Part shown: piece after piece, positions 11,134-23,947 of the stretch
How the letters are laid out: every line of letters begins with the position of its first letter
Position numbering within the stretch: position 1 is the first letter of the stretch
Assembly: GCA_034620365.1 (NCBI GenBank)
Contig: JAQGEQ010000192.1
Span: 677,001-741,000, forward strand
Length of the DNA stretch: 64,000 nucleotides
Direction of reading: 5' to 3'
Origin: Pegea sp. RAD2-039
Lineage: Eukaryota; Chordata; Thaliacea; Salpida; Salpidae
The notes under the pieces: model-generated
Database searches by the model: none
What the model was told of the DNA's origin: nothing
The model's input: the letters and a program-made list of their open reading frames with translations, nothing else
Made by a program: the position numbers and the translations under genes

Positions 11134-14100
11134 ATGTCTTCATCAACTACAGTAGTAATCACAAACTTCAATCAAACCATCAATCAAACCAATTACAACC
11201 AGATCACCATCGCTGTTCTGACGTCATTACTATCTCTTCTAACTATCCTAGGAAATGGACTAATCATAGTATCTGTAGTGATTGTCCGCAAACTTCGACA
11301 ACCAGCCAATTACCTCATCGTGTCCCTGGCCTTTTCGGACTTTTTGGTCGGGGTCGTAGTCCTGCCCATGACCATTTACTACAACTACAACGACTCATGG
11401 GACCTACCTTCAGTAGCCTGTGACATCTACGTCAGCTTTGATGTGATTTGCTGTGGAGCGAGTATCATGAACCTTTGTATGATTAGTATTGACAGGTATT
11501 GACGTCCTATTGGACAAGTGTCTATCTGGCTGATGACGTCATCTATGCAGGTATATGATGATTACAAAACCAATGGTTTATCCTAAAAAGCGGACCGCAC
11601 GACTGATGACGTCAATGATTATCCTGTCTTGGGCTCTGTCCTGTATCATCATTTTCCCAGCTCTATTTGGATACACAGATAACGTGAAAAAAGGTTTTTG
11701 TTGCATTTGTATCTTTAGTAGCTCCAAAAATAGAAATTTCTTTTTGTTTTTTTGACTTTGAAGTTGCAAGAAAAACTTTTTCTTTTCTATTTATGGGTTT
11801 CAACACCTTGTAGCCACTAAACTGTTCATTTTGCTGCTCAAAAAACCTTCTTCTGTTTATTCAGCTTTAAAAATAATTTTTTTATAAAAGATTTGAAAAT
11901 AATTTTCCAACAAAGCTATAATTCAGAAACTAAATTGGTTTAAATGCTCTTTTTAATATGAAGACATTTAATTAAATCTAATCATTTAATTAAAATACTT
12001 GACCTTGACAAACCCTCTTATACAAAACCCACTCGTGGTGCAAAAAATTATTTAAATTTCTTAATTTTTTCAATCAATCTATGAAAATTGTTGACACACT
12101 AAACCAATAACGGGAAATCAAAGCTTTAAGATAATGACGTCATCAGGTTACAACAAATTAGCAATAACAGTTTTTAGGTTCATTACTATTTTTTTTTGGT
12201 AATATTTTTGTTTCTGTTTTTTAATGAAAATTTAATTAATGATCAGAAAGTTTTTTGGTGGAACTAAAATCTAAGAGAAGTTTGCAGAGAATGTTGCAGT
12301 AATTTGCTTTGAAATCAATATTTGTTGAATTATTGAACCGAAAATTAAACTGAATCAGATAGACATTAACTTTACATACTTGTAATTTGAAAGTTATGAA
12401 AGTTGTATACCTTCCATATCACAAAGCGTTCTTTGTTGTCTATTATTACTTTTCTTGGGTGTCTGTATTATTCGAAGCTTGACACTGAGCAAGTTTATTC
12501 AACATTTTTTTTTGCTCAATTACAGTTTTAAATCAATTAAAGTTTGACTGGGTCATAACTTCTCATGTTTTTGAACTGAATATAGTAGAAAAAGTTGTAA
12601 ACATTTTGAAAGTTTCAATTGATCTTGTGGTTTATTTTATTGAAGTTTTTAAAAAAAGAAAATAAACTTTTCATTCAAATAAATCGAAAAACATAAAATA
12701 TTTAAAGAACTTTAAAAAGACTCTCTTAAAATAAACTTTAATAACCTCCTAATTAATTCTTTGATAAATGTTGAAAGCTATCAAGTTACCATCTAACTTA
12801 TTCTTGAAAATAAAAATATCTTTAAAAATTCTTTGATATTTATCAAGATTGAAATTGAAACTGTTTCAAGTTGGCTTTTATACAAATTTATGATTGATTT
12901 GTTAGTAAATCATAAAAGATTAAACAAATTAATTGATAATTTTGAAGGAGAAATTACGTAAGCTGTTAAAAAGTTTTTTTCTGATGAAAATTTAAAAGAT
13001 AATCTGAAGAATTTCAACTCGATTTTTAGAATCAAATTTCAAAAACTGAGATTTAATCCCTAAGACTCATCAGGTACTTCTATTGACAGATGGAATGTGT
13101 TTAATCAGCCAGGAAAAGTGGTTTACGGTCTATTCAACCACTGTGTCCTTCTACATGCCTTTGTTGGTCATCTTATCGATGTACTGGAAGATTTTTCGCG
13201 AAGCTTCGAAATTCAGCAGCAAAGATAAAAAGCGGAAATTACCTGAGGTGATCTTTGACCTCCCTACGGGGATTCCCCTAAATACAGAAAATGTTTAGTA
13301 CCAGATTTGGTTGTCCACACCTTCAGTCCCACCTCACTCCCAACACCTTGATGACGTCACGTGGAATGAAGCGAGTCGATTAGGTTATCGCGTTGTCGAC
13401 GCTTATCAACTAGAAGGCGCCACCTACCGACCACCTAAAGAGCTCACTGTGGACACAACCTATTTGCGACTCCCTAGTCGACGCCCTAGTCCTGAGATGA
13501 TTAAATTCAGCTACACGCGACTTGCCCCGCGTTCCCAGTCCAGTCTGTCCCTCGAGTCGCGACTCCAACACGATTCGCGAAGTGATGAATGCTTCATTGT
13601 TGGCGGATGTCTTAAGTCTTCGCTCTTTCGATCCTCATCGCGTCATTGCTCTCCAATCATCAATCGCGGACTGATGACATCATCACGTGACTACACAAAA
13701 CACGCGCCAAGTATGATGACGTCATCGTTGGCGGTAGTGGCCGCCTCAGCCAATAAGATTCAACGAAACCAAATCGACTCAAAAATAGATTCACGCAGGT
13801 GAGTGCGCGCGTCGATGACGTCATCATATATGTGACGACGTCTGCGGTTGTCAGGACAACAATGCTTCATAATATACGGCGGCGGGTGTCGATTGCGTCA
13901 TCACGTGAGCGTAAAAGGAATGTGAAAGCGACGAGGACCCTCGGAATTATCGTCGGGGCGTTCACGGTCTGTTGGTTACCATTTTTTATTGTCACAACGA
14001 TTCGTCCCATCATCTGCTCGATCCCATCTTCAGAAGATTGTATCCCCCTGTGGCTGGTCAGTATTTCGTCGTTTCGCGCTGTGCGCTGTAATTACGCGAT

Positions 14101-14332
14101 TTATTTACAGGTTCGCTTTGTGCTACTACTAGGTTATATAAACAGCGCATTAAACCCTTTTATCTATATCGGGTTTTCCCCTGATCTTCGCGCGACGTTT
14201 CGACATCTCATCTGCTGTCAATGTGTCAACGTCGACCGGAAGTTAGCGCGCCGCGACTTTCGAAAGGCGGTAACAGAAGAGCTACACGCTATGGCACGTG
14301 GTATATATCCGACAGATGAAAGCATTTTGTGA
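11134..14332 (+). CDS. HTR7: 5-HT7-type serotonin receptor (class A GPCR)
   Basis: Six exons join in phase: 11134-11495, 11551-11693, 13090-13247, 13305-13798 (start could be 13299), 13855-14056 and 14111-14332, giving about 526 residues. Amine-receptor landmarks are present: GN in TM1, LAFSD in TM2, Cys and Asp of TM3 (CDIYVSFDV), a DRY motif split across the first intron, W in TM4, FYMP in TM5, FTVCWLPFF in TM6 and NPFIY in TM7. CLISQE before TM5, CIPLW between TM6 and TM7, and QCVNVDRKL in the tail match 5-HT7 receptors specifically; that family couples to Gs and raises cAMP. The N terminus has NQT and NDS glycosylation sequons. The third intracellular loop is long (about 190 residues). 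Several introns are only 51-57 bases. The first intron boundary and parts of the loop coding sequence contain TGACGTCA. A polyadenylation signal candidate AATAAA lies near 14410. Confidence 0.9.
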
Positions 14333-17029
14333 CAAAAGCCATTTTGGACAATTTTTAAGTTATTTTTATTTTGTTTTTTTTTTGCTTTGTAATATTTTTC
14401 TTCCTTCTAATAAATCGAACTTGAAATAAAATTTCAAATTTTCAATCAGAGCTAGTTTGCAAGTGTTACAGTAACAAGCTGCAAGATGTCTAATTTTTTT
14501 TAATTACCTCACAAATTAGTTTCTATCATCCAATCTTCTTAATGTAGCTTCTAGGTTCTTGGTAAGAGTAAGTTTTATTTTGATTTATTCAACGACTAGC
14601 TGCGAGTTACAAATTCAAGAGCTCTTATAGCGAACAAAAACTAAATATTTCGAGAAATCAACTAATTTGAAGGTCTTATAAACACAAAAATTTAAGATTC
14701 AGAAAGAACCCAAATAAGAAATTCCAAATTAAGCGATAAAAAAGTTATCTATAAATTCGATTTTTAGAATTCTAAGGAGAATGATTTTAGAGTTGTTGTC
14801 GTTTTAGTTGAAAAGACTATTTTTAAGATCACTAAGATATCCTCATCAATAAGAGACATCAGAGTTTAATCTTGATTTAAAAAATTCTTAAAATTTACAC
14901 GATGGCCGCTGTCACTAGTCATTTATTAACTTCAATTTTCGTTACTCTTCTTTTTATAATGAAAGCTGAGGATTTGATTGAAAATGTTGATTGGTTAATA
15001 TCAGCTGATAACTGAAACCTAATACTGAAGAATTTGATCACGTGACCGTTTTTCACTTTTTTTAGGTAAGTTGGAACTGTGGTTTTATATTTGCAAAAGT
15101 GACGTTGAACTTTATACAGATTAACTGTTGAAATTTAAGGGAGAAATTCATGAAAAAAATCCTTTAAAAAATTAGAAATAAAAAAGCTTTCAAAATGAAA
15201 CTGTAAAAAGATATTTGGTATTAATTGTAGTAATATGAGACTACTCTGAAATGTTTCATATTAATTATTTATTTAATATTAGATTTAATATTCTCATAAG
15301 TTTCCAGAAAAACTTTAGATGAAAAATAAGATTATATTTTAATTAGCAACAAATTTGAAACGATTAGTAATAAGAATATTGTTTAACATTTTCTTTTACT
15401 ATTTTAATTTAAGCAAAACTTTCTGTTATTTTTATTTTTAGTGTTTAAACTAGATTATAGCAGTTTGTTGAAACTATAAGTTTTTAAAAATAGAATTTTT
15501 ATCAAATATTTAAAAAACTTTTAAATTTTTATGTAAACAAACTTTAAATCGTATTTAAAAAGTTTATAATTCATTATTCATAAGATTCAAATGAAATCTA
15601 AACAAAAAATATTCTTATTTCAAATTTAAAAAGTGTTTTTCAAAGACTGTAGTAAATGGAAAAATGAAAAATATAATTTCCTCGACCTTTCTGCATAATT
15701 TTTTTCTTTTTTTTAATTTATATTATTTCTTAAAGGCTTATTTTAAAAAGCATAAAATGTAAAAGTACTTAGAAGAGTTTTAATGTTTGGCATTTTAAAT
15801 GTCAATTACAAAAGCAATTTTAAAACAGTTTTAAGCAAGAATTTTAGGGTTTCCAAGTATTTAAATACAAATTTTTCCCATAAAAATCAGATGTTTTAGA
15901 AATAATTAAAAATTAAATTTTGCAACATATGCAAAATCAAATTGCAGAAAATTCTTTCTCTTTCTTACTTTGTGAAAAAAAAAATTAAATGTGAATTATT
16001 AATTGATTGAAATTATTTTATATTTAGCTGTAAAACAATTAGATTAACAAATTACAAATCGAACATTTTGAAAATGAAATATTTGAATCAAATTAAAAAT
16101 AGTTTTATGCTTCCTAAATAAATTAAATATTAATGAATGTATGATTTTTTCTACAAAATAATATATCTTCAAATGTTTATTAAAGTGACAAAATTAAAAC
16201 TGATTTTAATTTGAAAAGTTATTTGATGTTTATTTATCTATTAACATGTCAAGAAGCTTCATGTCAGGACCCCATTCTTAAGACTATTAATTCTTTTAAG
16301 TTCTAGGAAGAAAGAGAAAGTTGCAAAAATTTTACACAATTTTAAGCAACTTTGAGACGGTTACAAAAAAAAGATACTATTCTAATTCAGAATTTGATTG
16401 ACACAAATTTTTGAGTTTTATTGAAAAATTCAGTTAGTAGTCAAGTTATAAAGTAGAAAAATATAAACAAACGATAAAAATAATTTTGTTTAAAACCCAT
16501 TCAGTTAGTGTTAGAACTACCTTAATGATTAATCAAAATTTTTAGGGAGTTTTTGAAAAGTTAGAATAATTAAGAAAAAATTCTTAAAGATATTTCAAAC
16601 AAATATAAAATTGAAAACATCTTCAAGGTTATATGTTTAAAAAACAAGATATGAATCTTAGATATCTATTGTGGTTTAACAGTTGAGTATGTTGCCGCTG
16701 ACGTAAATGTGTTTTTCGTCATTTTCTTATAACTTGGATTATTCGATAATAGACTGTGTTGTGGGTATCGTTAGTATGCTTCACGTCGTTGTTAGTAATT
16801 TGAATAAAGTTCGATATGAAGTGTCATTATAATTACATTTATCTTACTATCTTGTAATTACCTGATGAAACCAATCTATAAATTTGATGTCAAAGGGGAA
16901 CTTTAGATAATAAATAATTAAATTCAAAAAAATATAATAATAAATTTAAATAAATAATTTGTTTTTAATGAATCTAATATATAAAAACTTAAGTTTTTTT
17001 TTTGTTTTTTTCTTGTAGTCAACTCACAT
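14333..17029. other. AT-rich DNA downstream of the receptor
   Basis: Apart from the receptor 3' UTR (first ~100 bases, AATAAA near 14410) and one CACGTGAC near 15037, I see no genes, tandem repeats or RNA genes. Composition is uniformly AT-rich. Confidence 0.6.
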
Positions 17030-17410
17030 CAAAGTCATGTGGAAGAACGTTTAGATCTGAGCAACTCAAATACTTGTAGGCGAGAAAGTAACACTTTTGC
17101 AAATACTTTGATTAGAATGTCACACAAGGATAATCTTCTATATTTATCGCAATAGGACCTGGCACCCTTCTTTTTGTTTGTTATTATGATCTTTGCATCA
17201 AACAAGTCTTGTGAAGCATCTCCTTCATCTAACATTTGACTAGAATATCATGAAGAATGAAAGAAGCCAAGTTAAGACTTTGTTAAATCAGCTGGTATAC
17301 TGTCACTACCTGGTTCTTTTCCAGAACCCATTGCAGAAATGGCTTTGCTGAATTCTTCTCTTGTTAGTTGACAATCTAGATCGTGTATGATTGATGAACG
17401 TTTTGTTTTA
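17030..17410 (-). pseudogene. Decayed non-LTR retrotransposon reverse transcriptase fragment
   Basis: On the minus strand, two frames together resemble the start of a LINE reverse transcriptase domain. The upstream piece (about 17270-17400) reads LTREEFSKAISAMGSGKEPG then SDSIPADLTK. The downstream piece (17035-17235) reads DASQDLFDAKIIITNKKKGA and later LIKVFAKVLLSRLQ. These correspond to the conserved K-x-G-K-x-P-G-x-D-x-I-P and D-A-x-I-x-x-x-x-K-K-G-x-x-x-x-C-x-x-Y-R blocks of RTE/CR1-like elements. The pieces are in different frames and the catalytic YxDD block is absent, so the copy is dead and 5'/3' truncated. Confidence 0.75.
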
Positions 17411-19742
17411 TCACGCGTAGAGCTTATGATGGCGTTTTGCTGGGAGTAGAGAAGCGAAAAATACTCAACCTACCTCTCTAATTATTCCTCATGCAAAACT
17501 TGTATCAAATGTTGTTTGATTTTGAGAGTTTATAGAGTTAACAACTTTATTGTATATTTATTTTCAGTTATTCTATTGTTAATGTGACTTCTTCATCTGT
17601 ACTTAGTCTAATTGATCTAATCTGTACTTTTCATCTTTTTGTAGTTAAACTTCTTTTTGATTACTCATACTAAAATGAAAGTCGTTAACTTAAAATGAAG
17701 TATATATACAATACAGTTACAAATTACAACGAAAATACTGAGAAAGGAAATAAATGTATACTTTGGTATATTTGAACTGTATATCAGAAGAATATTTTAC
17801 CGCACATGTAAATGTCGTGTCAAGTTTTACGTAAGCGCCTTGATATTTCTAGTTTAATCTTTAGATGTCTATATAGTTGCTTATTATTGTCATTAGCTAC
17901 TTTTTAAAATTGAATAAAGCTCTCTTAAAGAGTTACTGTCATTAAAATTCAATTAAATGTAAGATTTTATTTCTTAGATAAATTGTTGCTAGTTTTTTTG
18001 GCGCTATTAAAGCTTAGCAATAGTTGATTGGTTTTTTGCTATAAGTTTCTACCTCCTATAAGGTCATGATCAGTTGGAGAGATGTAATGAAATAGTCTGA
18101 AGTCCTGAAAACTACTGGATAAAGGTATTAGGGAGAAGATGTTACTAGAGACGTTAAGTGCTATGTGTTTTTTTGAAGTTATCAACAAACAAAACTCCTC
18201 AGTCAAGATTTGTTGTCTTCTGTTTACTTTTTTGTTGACTTTGGAAGTTAGGATCGATACTTTTACGAAGTTTTGTACGCAGAAGCAAAGATCATAGTAT
18301 AAAAAAGGTTGAAATGCTTGAAACTAACCCTATGTACGCGCGCGTTCGCCATCTAAGTGGAAGGAAGTTCAACGTTTCGTTGATGGATTTAGCCAGAAGC
18401 ACAGGATTTTGACGTTCATTCCATAAAAAGTAGTAAAGAGCCTACGACTGACTTCACCGATAATCCAAAAGACACTATGATGACTAGAAAGAAAGAGGGG
18501 CGAATCTCAAGGAGATGCTCCAAATAAGGGCATAGCGATAAACTTTCATAGTTTGAGTACAAGAAGTTGTGACGTCAACCCAAAGAGTTCGGTAAACAAC
18601 AAGGTTTCTTTAAAGCGCTACGGATGGGACTAATGGGCGTTGATTGTAATCATGGTACAAAGTGCGGTCCGATTATTTGGTTGGTGAGAATGTAGTATAT
18701 TTGAATTGTAAATATATTCTTCTTTAAATTGAAATATTTTATAATATTTATATATATTTAATTTAAACTTTTATTTATGTATCTCTATTTTACAGTTTTA
18801 TTAATTTTTTTTTCAAACTTTTTGGATTTTAAATTTAAAGTATTATCAGTAATTTGTTATTGGTGGTGGAACCAGCTAGTAAGAAGCTGTTATTGTTAGT
18901 TAAATTTTGCATAGAAACTAAATAAATTATCTAATTATTTTTATTTACATCCTTACAAGAATTGAAATTTTGTAGTTAAAAATGTTTTTTACTAAAAAAA
19001 TATATTTTGAAAACAAATTTGTTTGTTTTTTATTGTTGTTAGTTTTCTTTAACGTGTTAAAAATATGTTGTTGTTTTTAATTTTATTCATTGTAAACACT
19101 AAAATTGAACTTGTTTATTAATTTTGAAACAATATTAAAAATATATTTTGTTTTTTTCTTTTGAATTAAAATTTTAAAGTAATATAATTCTAAATATTAT
19201 TAGTTAATGATAATTTAAAATTATGTATACTTCATTATTTCATAGGTTTATATGTTGTAAAAATTTCTTTAAAATTTCTTTAAAAATAGAATAATTTTTC
19301 AAGGTTAATCATTTAATAAAAAAATTGTAAAGTATTTATAGTTAAAAAAATGTTTATAAATTCTACTAATATTTTTAAAGATTATTTTTTATCAATTAGT
19401 TATACAACTAAAAATTATAATATTTTTTTTTATTATATTTATTTATTATTTTTTTTTTCAGCTTACATATATTGATCACATAATTTTTATCTATAAACTT
19501 ATATTTTATCAGTTTCTTTATTTATTTGTGTATACTTATAAAGTCAACTTAGAAAAATAGATTCACTTAAAATATTATTAAAACAGCAGAAAAATAAATA
19601 ATTACAAATTAAATGATTATTTCTAACTTTCAGTTATTAGATTATATTTAAAAAGGTTTTATCTGATTTCTTTTTTTATTTTTAAGGTCTTTTTCCACAT
19701 TTTTCCTTAGACTTTAAGAAAATATTTTATTATAACTTCAAA
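17411..19742. other. Intergenic DNA with possible mobile-element remnants
   Basis: Mostly AT-rich. The segment 18300-18700 is GC-richer, contains one TGACGTCA near 18569 and a short plus-strand piece reading YARVRHLSGRKFNVSL, which could be another eroded retroelement piece, but no domain can be established. From 18700 to 19700 the sequence is extremely AT-rich with no features. Confidence 0.45.
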
Positions 19743-20488
19743 ATGTTAAAAAATAGATTATTAAAGTCTAAGGAAGTGAGTCTGTCTGAAATAAGACTAA
19801 AAGCAGATTATATAGAGTTAATAAAAAGTCCTATATTAAATGTGGAGATAGTGATGGAGCCTGAAGACATTTTAGAGTGGCATTTTGTGGTGAGAAATAA
19901 TATAATTTTTAAACTAATCTTTTATATAAAATTATATAAATGTTAATATTTCAATAAATATATTTGAATCATACAATAACTTGAAATTAACAGATTAAAG
20001 CTCCTGAGGATAGTAAGCTGATTGGTTATTACTTTTATGGACGAATCCTGTTTCCTTGCAACTATCCATTTAGTCCACCAATGGTTATTTTATCGTCTCC
20101 ACCATTCGACTCCTGTATATTACCATATTCATTCAATAATACTCCAATGAAAGTTCTAACAACTGCCAAGGGATCAATTTCAAATCCCCCTTGGAATCCT
20201 TCTCTTACAGCTTGGCATGTCATTAATAATATCAAATCGATTACACTCTCTTCAATAATCTCTGATCTTCTTCTCGGACCCGTTGGAGCAATTAATCTTA
20301 CTCCAGATCATAGAAGATTAAAGAATCGACGTAATTTGGAAAATTCTTTCTTTTGTAAAACTTTTCCAGGAGTTGTTAAAGAAATTATGGAGCCGTATAA
20401 TTTTGAAGATAATAGTGATTGTGAATCTATTTTATCTGATTTTACTGAAAGTGAAATCACTTACTCATCAGTTAACTCTAGAGTTTGA
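19743..20488 (+). CDS. UBE2J2-like E2 paralogue lacking the catalytic cysteine
   Basis: Two exons, 19743-19889 and 19994-20488, encode about 213 residues. The fold matches the neighbouring UBE2J2 gene: EDILEWHFV, then GYYFYGRILFP and YPFSPPMVIL, then a Trp-Asn-Pro and AWHV block. The intron falls at the same codon as in the neighbour (after EWHFV versus EWRYV), so the two are tandem duplicates. Where the neighbour has NTRLCLSISDFHP, this copy has TTAKGSISNPPW. The active-site Cys is missing, with about one residue lost. The C-terminal membrane anchor is also missing: it ends in an acidic/serine-rich tail (DNSDCESILSDFTESE). Such E2 variants cannot form the ubiquitin thioester and may act as regulators (as UEV proteins do), or this may be a decaying duplicate. 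The intact frame and normal splice sites argue it is expressed. Confidence 0.85.
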
Positions 20489-21552
20489 ACTTCTATCTAT
20501 GAATATGTTAACAAAACCCACCTTCTCTTGTAAAAACCACTGCCTTTAAATGGTTGTCTTCAATCATTTCAAATTCATTTTATATTTCCTGAAATTTTTC
20601 AGCATTAATACTTTGGCCAAATAGATTTAGATTTAAGTTGGTGCTAATTGATTAGAAAAATTGAAAATAATTGCTCTTATTAAATAATGTATTTGTAAAT
20701 AAATCATTTAGTTCTTGTTACATACGTATTTTTTATCCACGAATCTTGTAAAGTGTTTTATGTTTCTTTGTTCATACGTAGTTTATGTTTTTGTTGATAT
20801 ATTTGTTATCATACGTAATTTCTTATGTATATGTCGTTAGTTTGTATTTGTAAGTATTTCACTTTAATATTGATGATTCACAAAGTTTTTAAAATGCTTT
20901 TTGTACAGTGCAATAAAAAATATCTTTTTCAAATGATAGAAGACATACGTAATTGAAACTTGATGAACTCTTAAACCTTGTTTTCTTGATTAAATGTATT
21001 TACTTGACCTTCTTTCACATCGATTGAAACGAATAACATTTGTATAAAAATTTATTTGTGTTTTATGCAACTTTCTATGATAATGTATTATATTAATTTC
21101 TACATTAAAATAACAACTTTTTTTAGATTTATTAGAATTATATCCAATTAACTGTTTAGTAATTTTAGAACTAATATTTTTGTACAAATTCCTCTTATAT
21201 CGAAATGACGTTTATCTAATCTTCATCTTTTTTATTTTATAGCTTTTCAAAATTTTTGATTATTAGTAAAATAAGTTTAGGTGAAAATAGTTTTTAACAG
21301 CATCAAGATCACTTCCAGTTGAAAAATTAATCTTTATCATCCTTAATCTTACACCATAAAGACACTTTGTGATGATTTTCATCTTTGGATTTGAAGATTC
21401 TTTCATCTAAGGATATTTCTTTGTAAAATCCGATTTAGATGATCACTGCAAAAACCCAAAAACTTTTTATAGAAATTTTCTATTTTTTCATCTAATTCAC
21501 TTTTTTTCAAATCAAATTTTTTTATAGAATATTTTTAATTTAATTTTCAAAC
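20489..21552. other. Spacer between the two E2 genes
   Basis: AT-rich DNA with AATAAA-type polyadenylation candidates near 20697 and 20912 for the upstream gene. The word ATACGTA recurs about five times between 20720 and 20950, spaced irregularly. Nothing else is recognised. Confidence 0.5.
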
Positions 21553-22241
21553 ATGCCTCGATCCAAAGCAGTCCCTATCACCGCCACTAAAAGACTCAAA
21601 CAAGATCTATTGATGCTCAACAAGGAGCCAGTTCCTTATATAACAGCTCAACCACTATCATCGAATATTCTTGAATGGCGTTACGTGGTAAGTATCTCTA
21701 CCGCCACCAAGTGGCCAATTTAAAACCTTAATATTAGGTTCGAGGACCGGAAAACACCCCCTACCAGGGCGGTTATTACCATGGACGATTGGTATTTCCA
21801 CCTGAGTTCCCTTTTAGACCACCTTCGATTTATATGATCACACCAAACGGAAGATTTGAATGTAATACGCGTCTCTGCCTGTCTATCAGTGACTTTCATC
21901 CTGATACATGGAAACCAGCCTGGTCTGTCACTGCTATCTTGACCGGTTTGCTCAGTTTCATGAATGAAGAGACCCCAACTTTCGGGTCCATCAGAAGTAG
22001 TGACGCGGAAAGGCAGAGGTTGGCGACCGCTAGTATCGAGTTTAATCTGAAAGATGAACTTTTTTGTGAACTCTTCCCGACTATAGTGGAAGAGATGGAA
22101 GAAATCCAACAAATAAATGATGATGAAGATCAAGTTGATGCGGGAAAGTCTGAGGAAGAATCGATTTCGACCATTTTCGTCATCATCGGATGCGTGTGTC
22201 TTGGAGCAATTAGTAGCGCGCTTCTGAAGTGGATTCCCTGA
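21553..22241 (+). CDS. UBE2J2: Ubiquitin-conjugating enzyme E2 J2 (UBC6 family, ER-anchored)
   Basis: Exons 21553-21687 and 21738-22241, separated by a 50-base intron, encode 212 residues. The UBC domain includes EWRYVVRGPENTPYQGGYYH, PFRPPSIYM and the active-site block FECNTRLCLSISDFHPDTW with catalytic Cys in LCLSI. The pattern is the UBC6/UBE2J2 one rather than the canonical HPN. An acidic linker (NDDEDQVDAGKSEEES) leads to a single C-terminal membrane span (TIFVIIGCVCLGAISSALL), giving a tail-anchored protein facing the cytosol. In yeast and mammals this enzyme passes ubiquitin to ER-associated degradation ligases. The start ATG is followed by MPRSKAVPIT and precedes the first UBC helix. 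A polyadenylation signal candidate AATAAA lies near 22297. It is the functional member of a tandem pair. Confidence 0.95.
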
Positions 22242-23947
22242 AGATCACTTTATTATTTTTCTTTAATTTGTTTTTCTTTATCTTTGAAACTAAACAAATA
22301 AATTTAAATCTGATTAATTCGTGTCTTCTTCTCGCTGGGGATTTCCCCAAAATATCAAAAGTTGTTTGAATTCAAAAAAATTCAATCTGAAATTTTTTAT
22401 CAATTTTTCTGGTTTTTCAGCAAAAATTTGAAAGAATTTCATCAACTATTCAAAGAAATTGAAAAGTTCAAATGGTTTCGGTATTTCTATCATTTTTATC
22501 AATGGTTTGAAAACAGATTTCAAATAGTTTGTAAGAAATCCGATTAAAACCGAACAACAAGTTTGAAAAGTGTTGACGAAATATCTTTAGAGTTAAACGG
22601 GTTGAAATACCATCAAATTATATCAAGTACTCAACAAGTACTCTCTACTGCCGTCTACCGGAATTTCCAAAAAAAATCACAAAAATCAAATTTTTGAAAT
22701 AAAAATAATAAAATATTAATTTAATCAAAAAGTTGGATTCCAGGTTTTCTTAGATTAAAAATAATTAGATTTTTGAAAAATAGAATTATCATCACCAGTA
22801 ACAACGTCTGCATATCATCAACTTGTTTTGATGTAATGCCAAGCGAGCTTTACAAGATTATCAGCAGTATTATCAGATGCTTTTGATATTTATCTTTGTA
22901 TTTTAACTATTTAAAGATTTTTGTCATGACAGCAGATTTAAATATTTGTCAAAAATTCATTTCTAAAGTAAGTTTAGAAAAAAGCTTTTTTGACAAACTT
23001 CAATTCAATTTCCGCTTTTAACGAATTTCAGTTACTGATGACATCTTTTTCAAGGTTCTTATAAAGAAATGTTTATATTTTATCTGAAAACAAATATAAG
23101 AAATAAAAACTGAATCTAGTTTTAATGTTTTAAAATATTTAAACAATTATCATTTTTCTCAAAGTTAACATTTAATCATCAACTTTAATGTTTCCTTAAA
23201 TTTATTTCCTAAACTTTTAGAAAAGTCGATTATATCTGTTCAGATGAATTGTATCTTATTTATAACTTTAAATAACTTTTTCTTTATCTTTTATATTCAC
23301 TAAACTAATTTCTAGTTAATTGTTTAATAGTAAGTTAATAATTGAAAAAGTTTTTTAATATTTTTTTCCTGAACATTTTTCTTTACCAGTTTTATGTAAG
23401 TAACTAGGAGTTAGCAGAGTTTATCTGTTGCCAATTTTTTTAACAGTAATTTGTTTACAGATTAAGTTTTGTTAACTCAAAAATTTCAAACTCGAATTTA
23501 ATAAGATTTAAAATGATTTTTTAAAAATTTTCTAAAAATAAACTCAACTAAATTTTCTTTCAAGTTAATATTCCACTAAAATACTTTCTCTAAAACTTAA
23601 TAAAATATGTTTAGTGAGTTTATTTATCTATTAAAAGTAAATGTTTGATTTGGTAATAAACTAAAAATTTAAAAAGAACGAATAAAAGTAGAAAGAATTT
23701 TTCAAAAATGTGTTTATTATGTTAGTAGAATTAGACGAATAAATGCAGTTAGCATCAACATTAAATTGACGGGCTTTTTTGAAATTAGCCATTTTGTAGC
23801 AGTATACACACAAATCGATGAAAATTACAAATGAAAGCAAAAAGCCAAAAAAAGTATCGAAAAAATCTTACCAAGTAATAATCAGTAATTGAAAAAGATA
23901 TAATAAAATTTCCAGCAGCATAAAGACACGATTTAGAGAAAGATTTT
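22242..23947. other. Convergent 3' region between UBE2J2 and septin
   Basis: AT-rich DNA holding the 3' UTRs of two convergent genes. A sequence resembling a kappaB site, ggggatttcccc, lies near 22337-22348. A minus-strand AATAAA candidate for the septin transcript (TTTATT on the plus strand) lies near 23712. A 61-codon plus-strand frame at 22362-22547 is Phe/Lys/Glu-rich low complexity and is not supported. Confidence 0.5.

Noticed and set aside
11106-11423. Overlapping plus-strand frame at the receptor start
   Set aside because: It runs in a different frame through the first receptor exon, which has clear GPCR motifs in the chosen frame.
18300-18700. GC-richer segment as a possible gene or second retroelement copy
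   Set aside because: Only one short peptide (YARVRHLSGRK) is suggestive and it cannot be extended; insufficient for a call.
22362-22547. 61-codon Phe/Lys/Glu frame after UBE2J2
   Set aside because: Low-complexity AT-rich sequence with no start context, domain or splice support.
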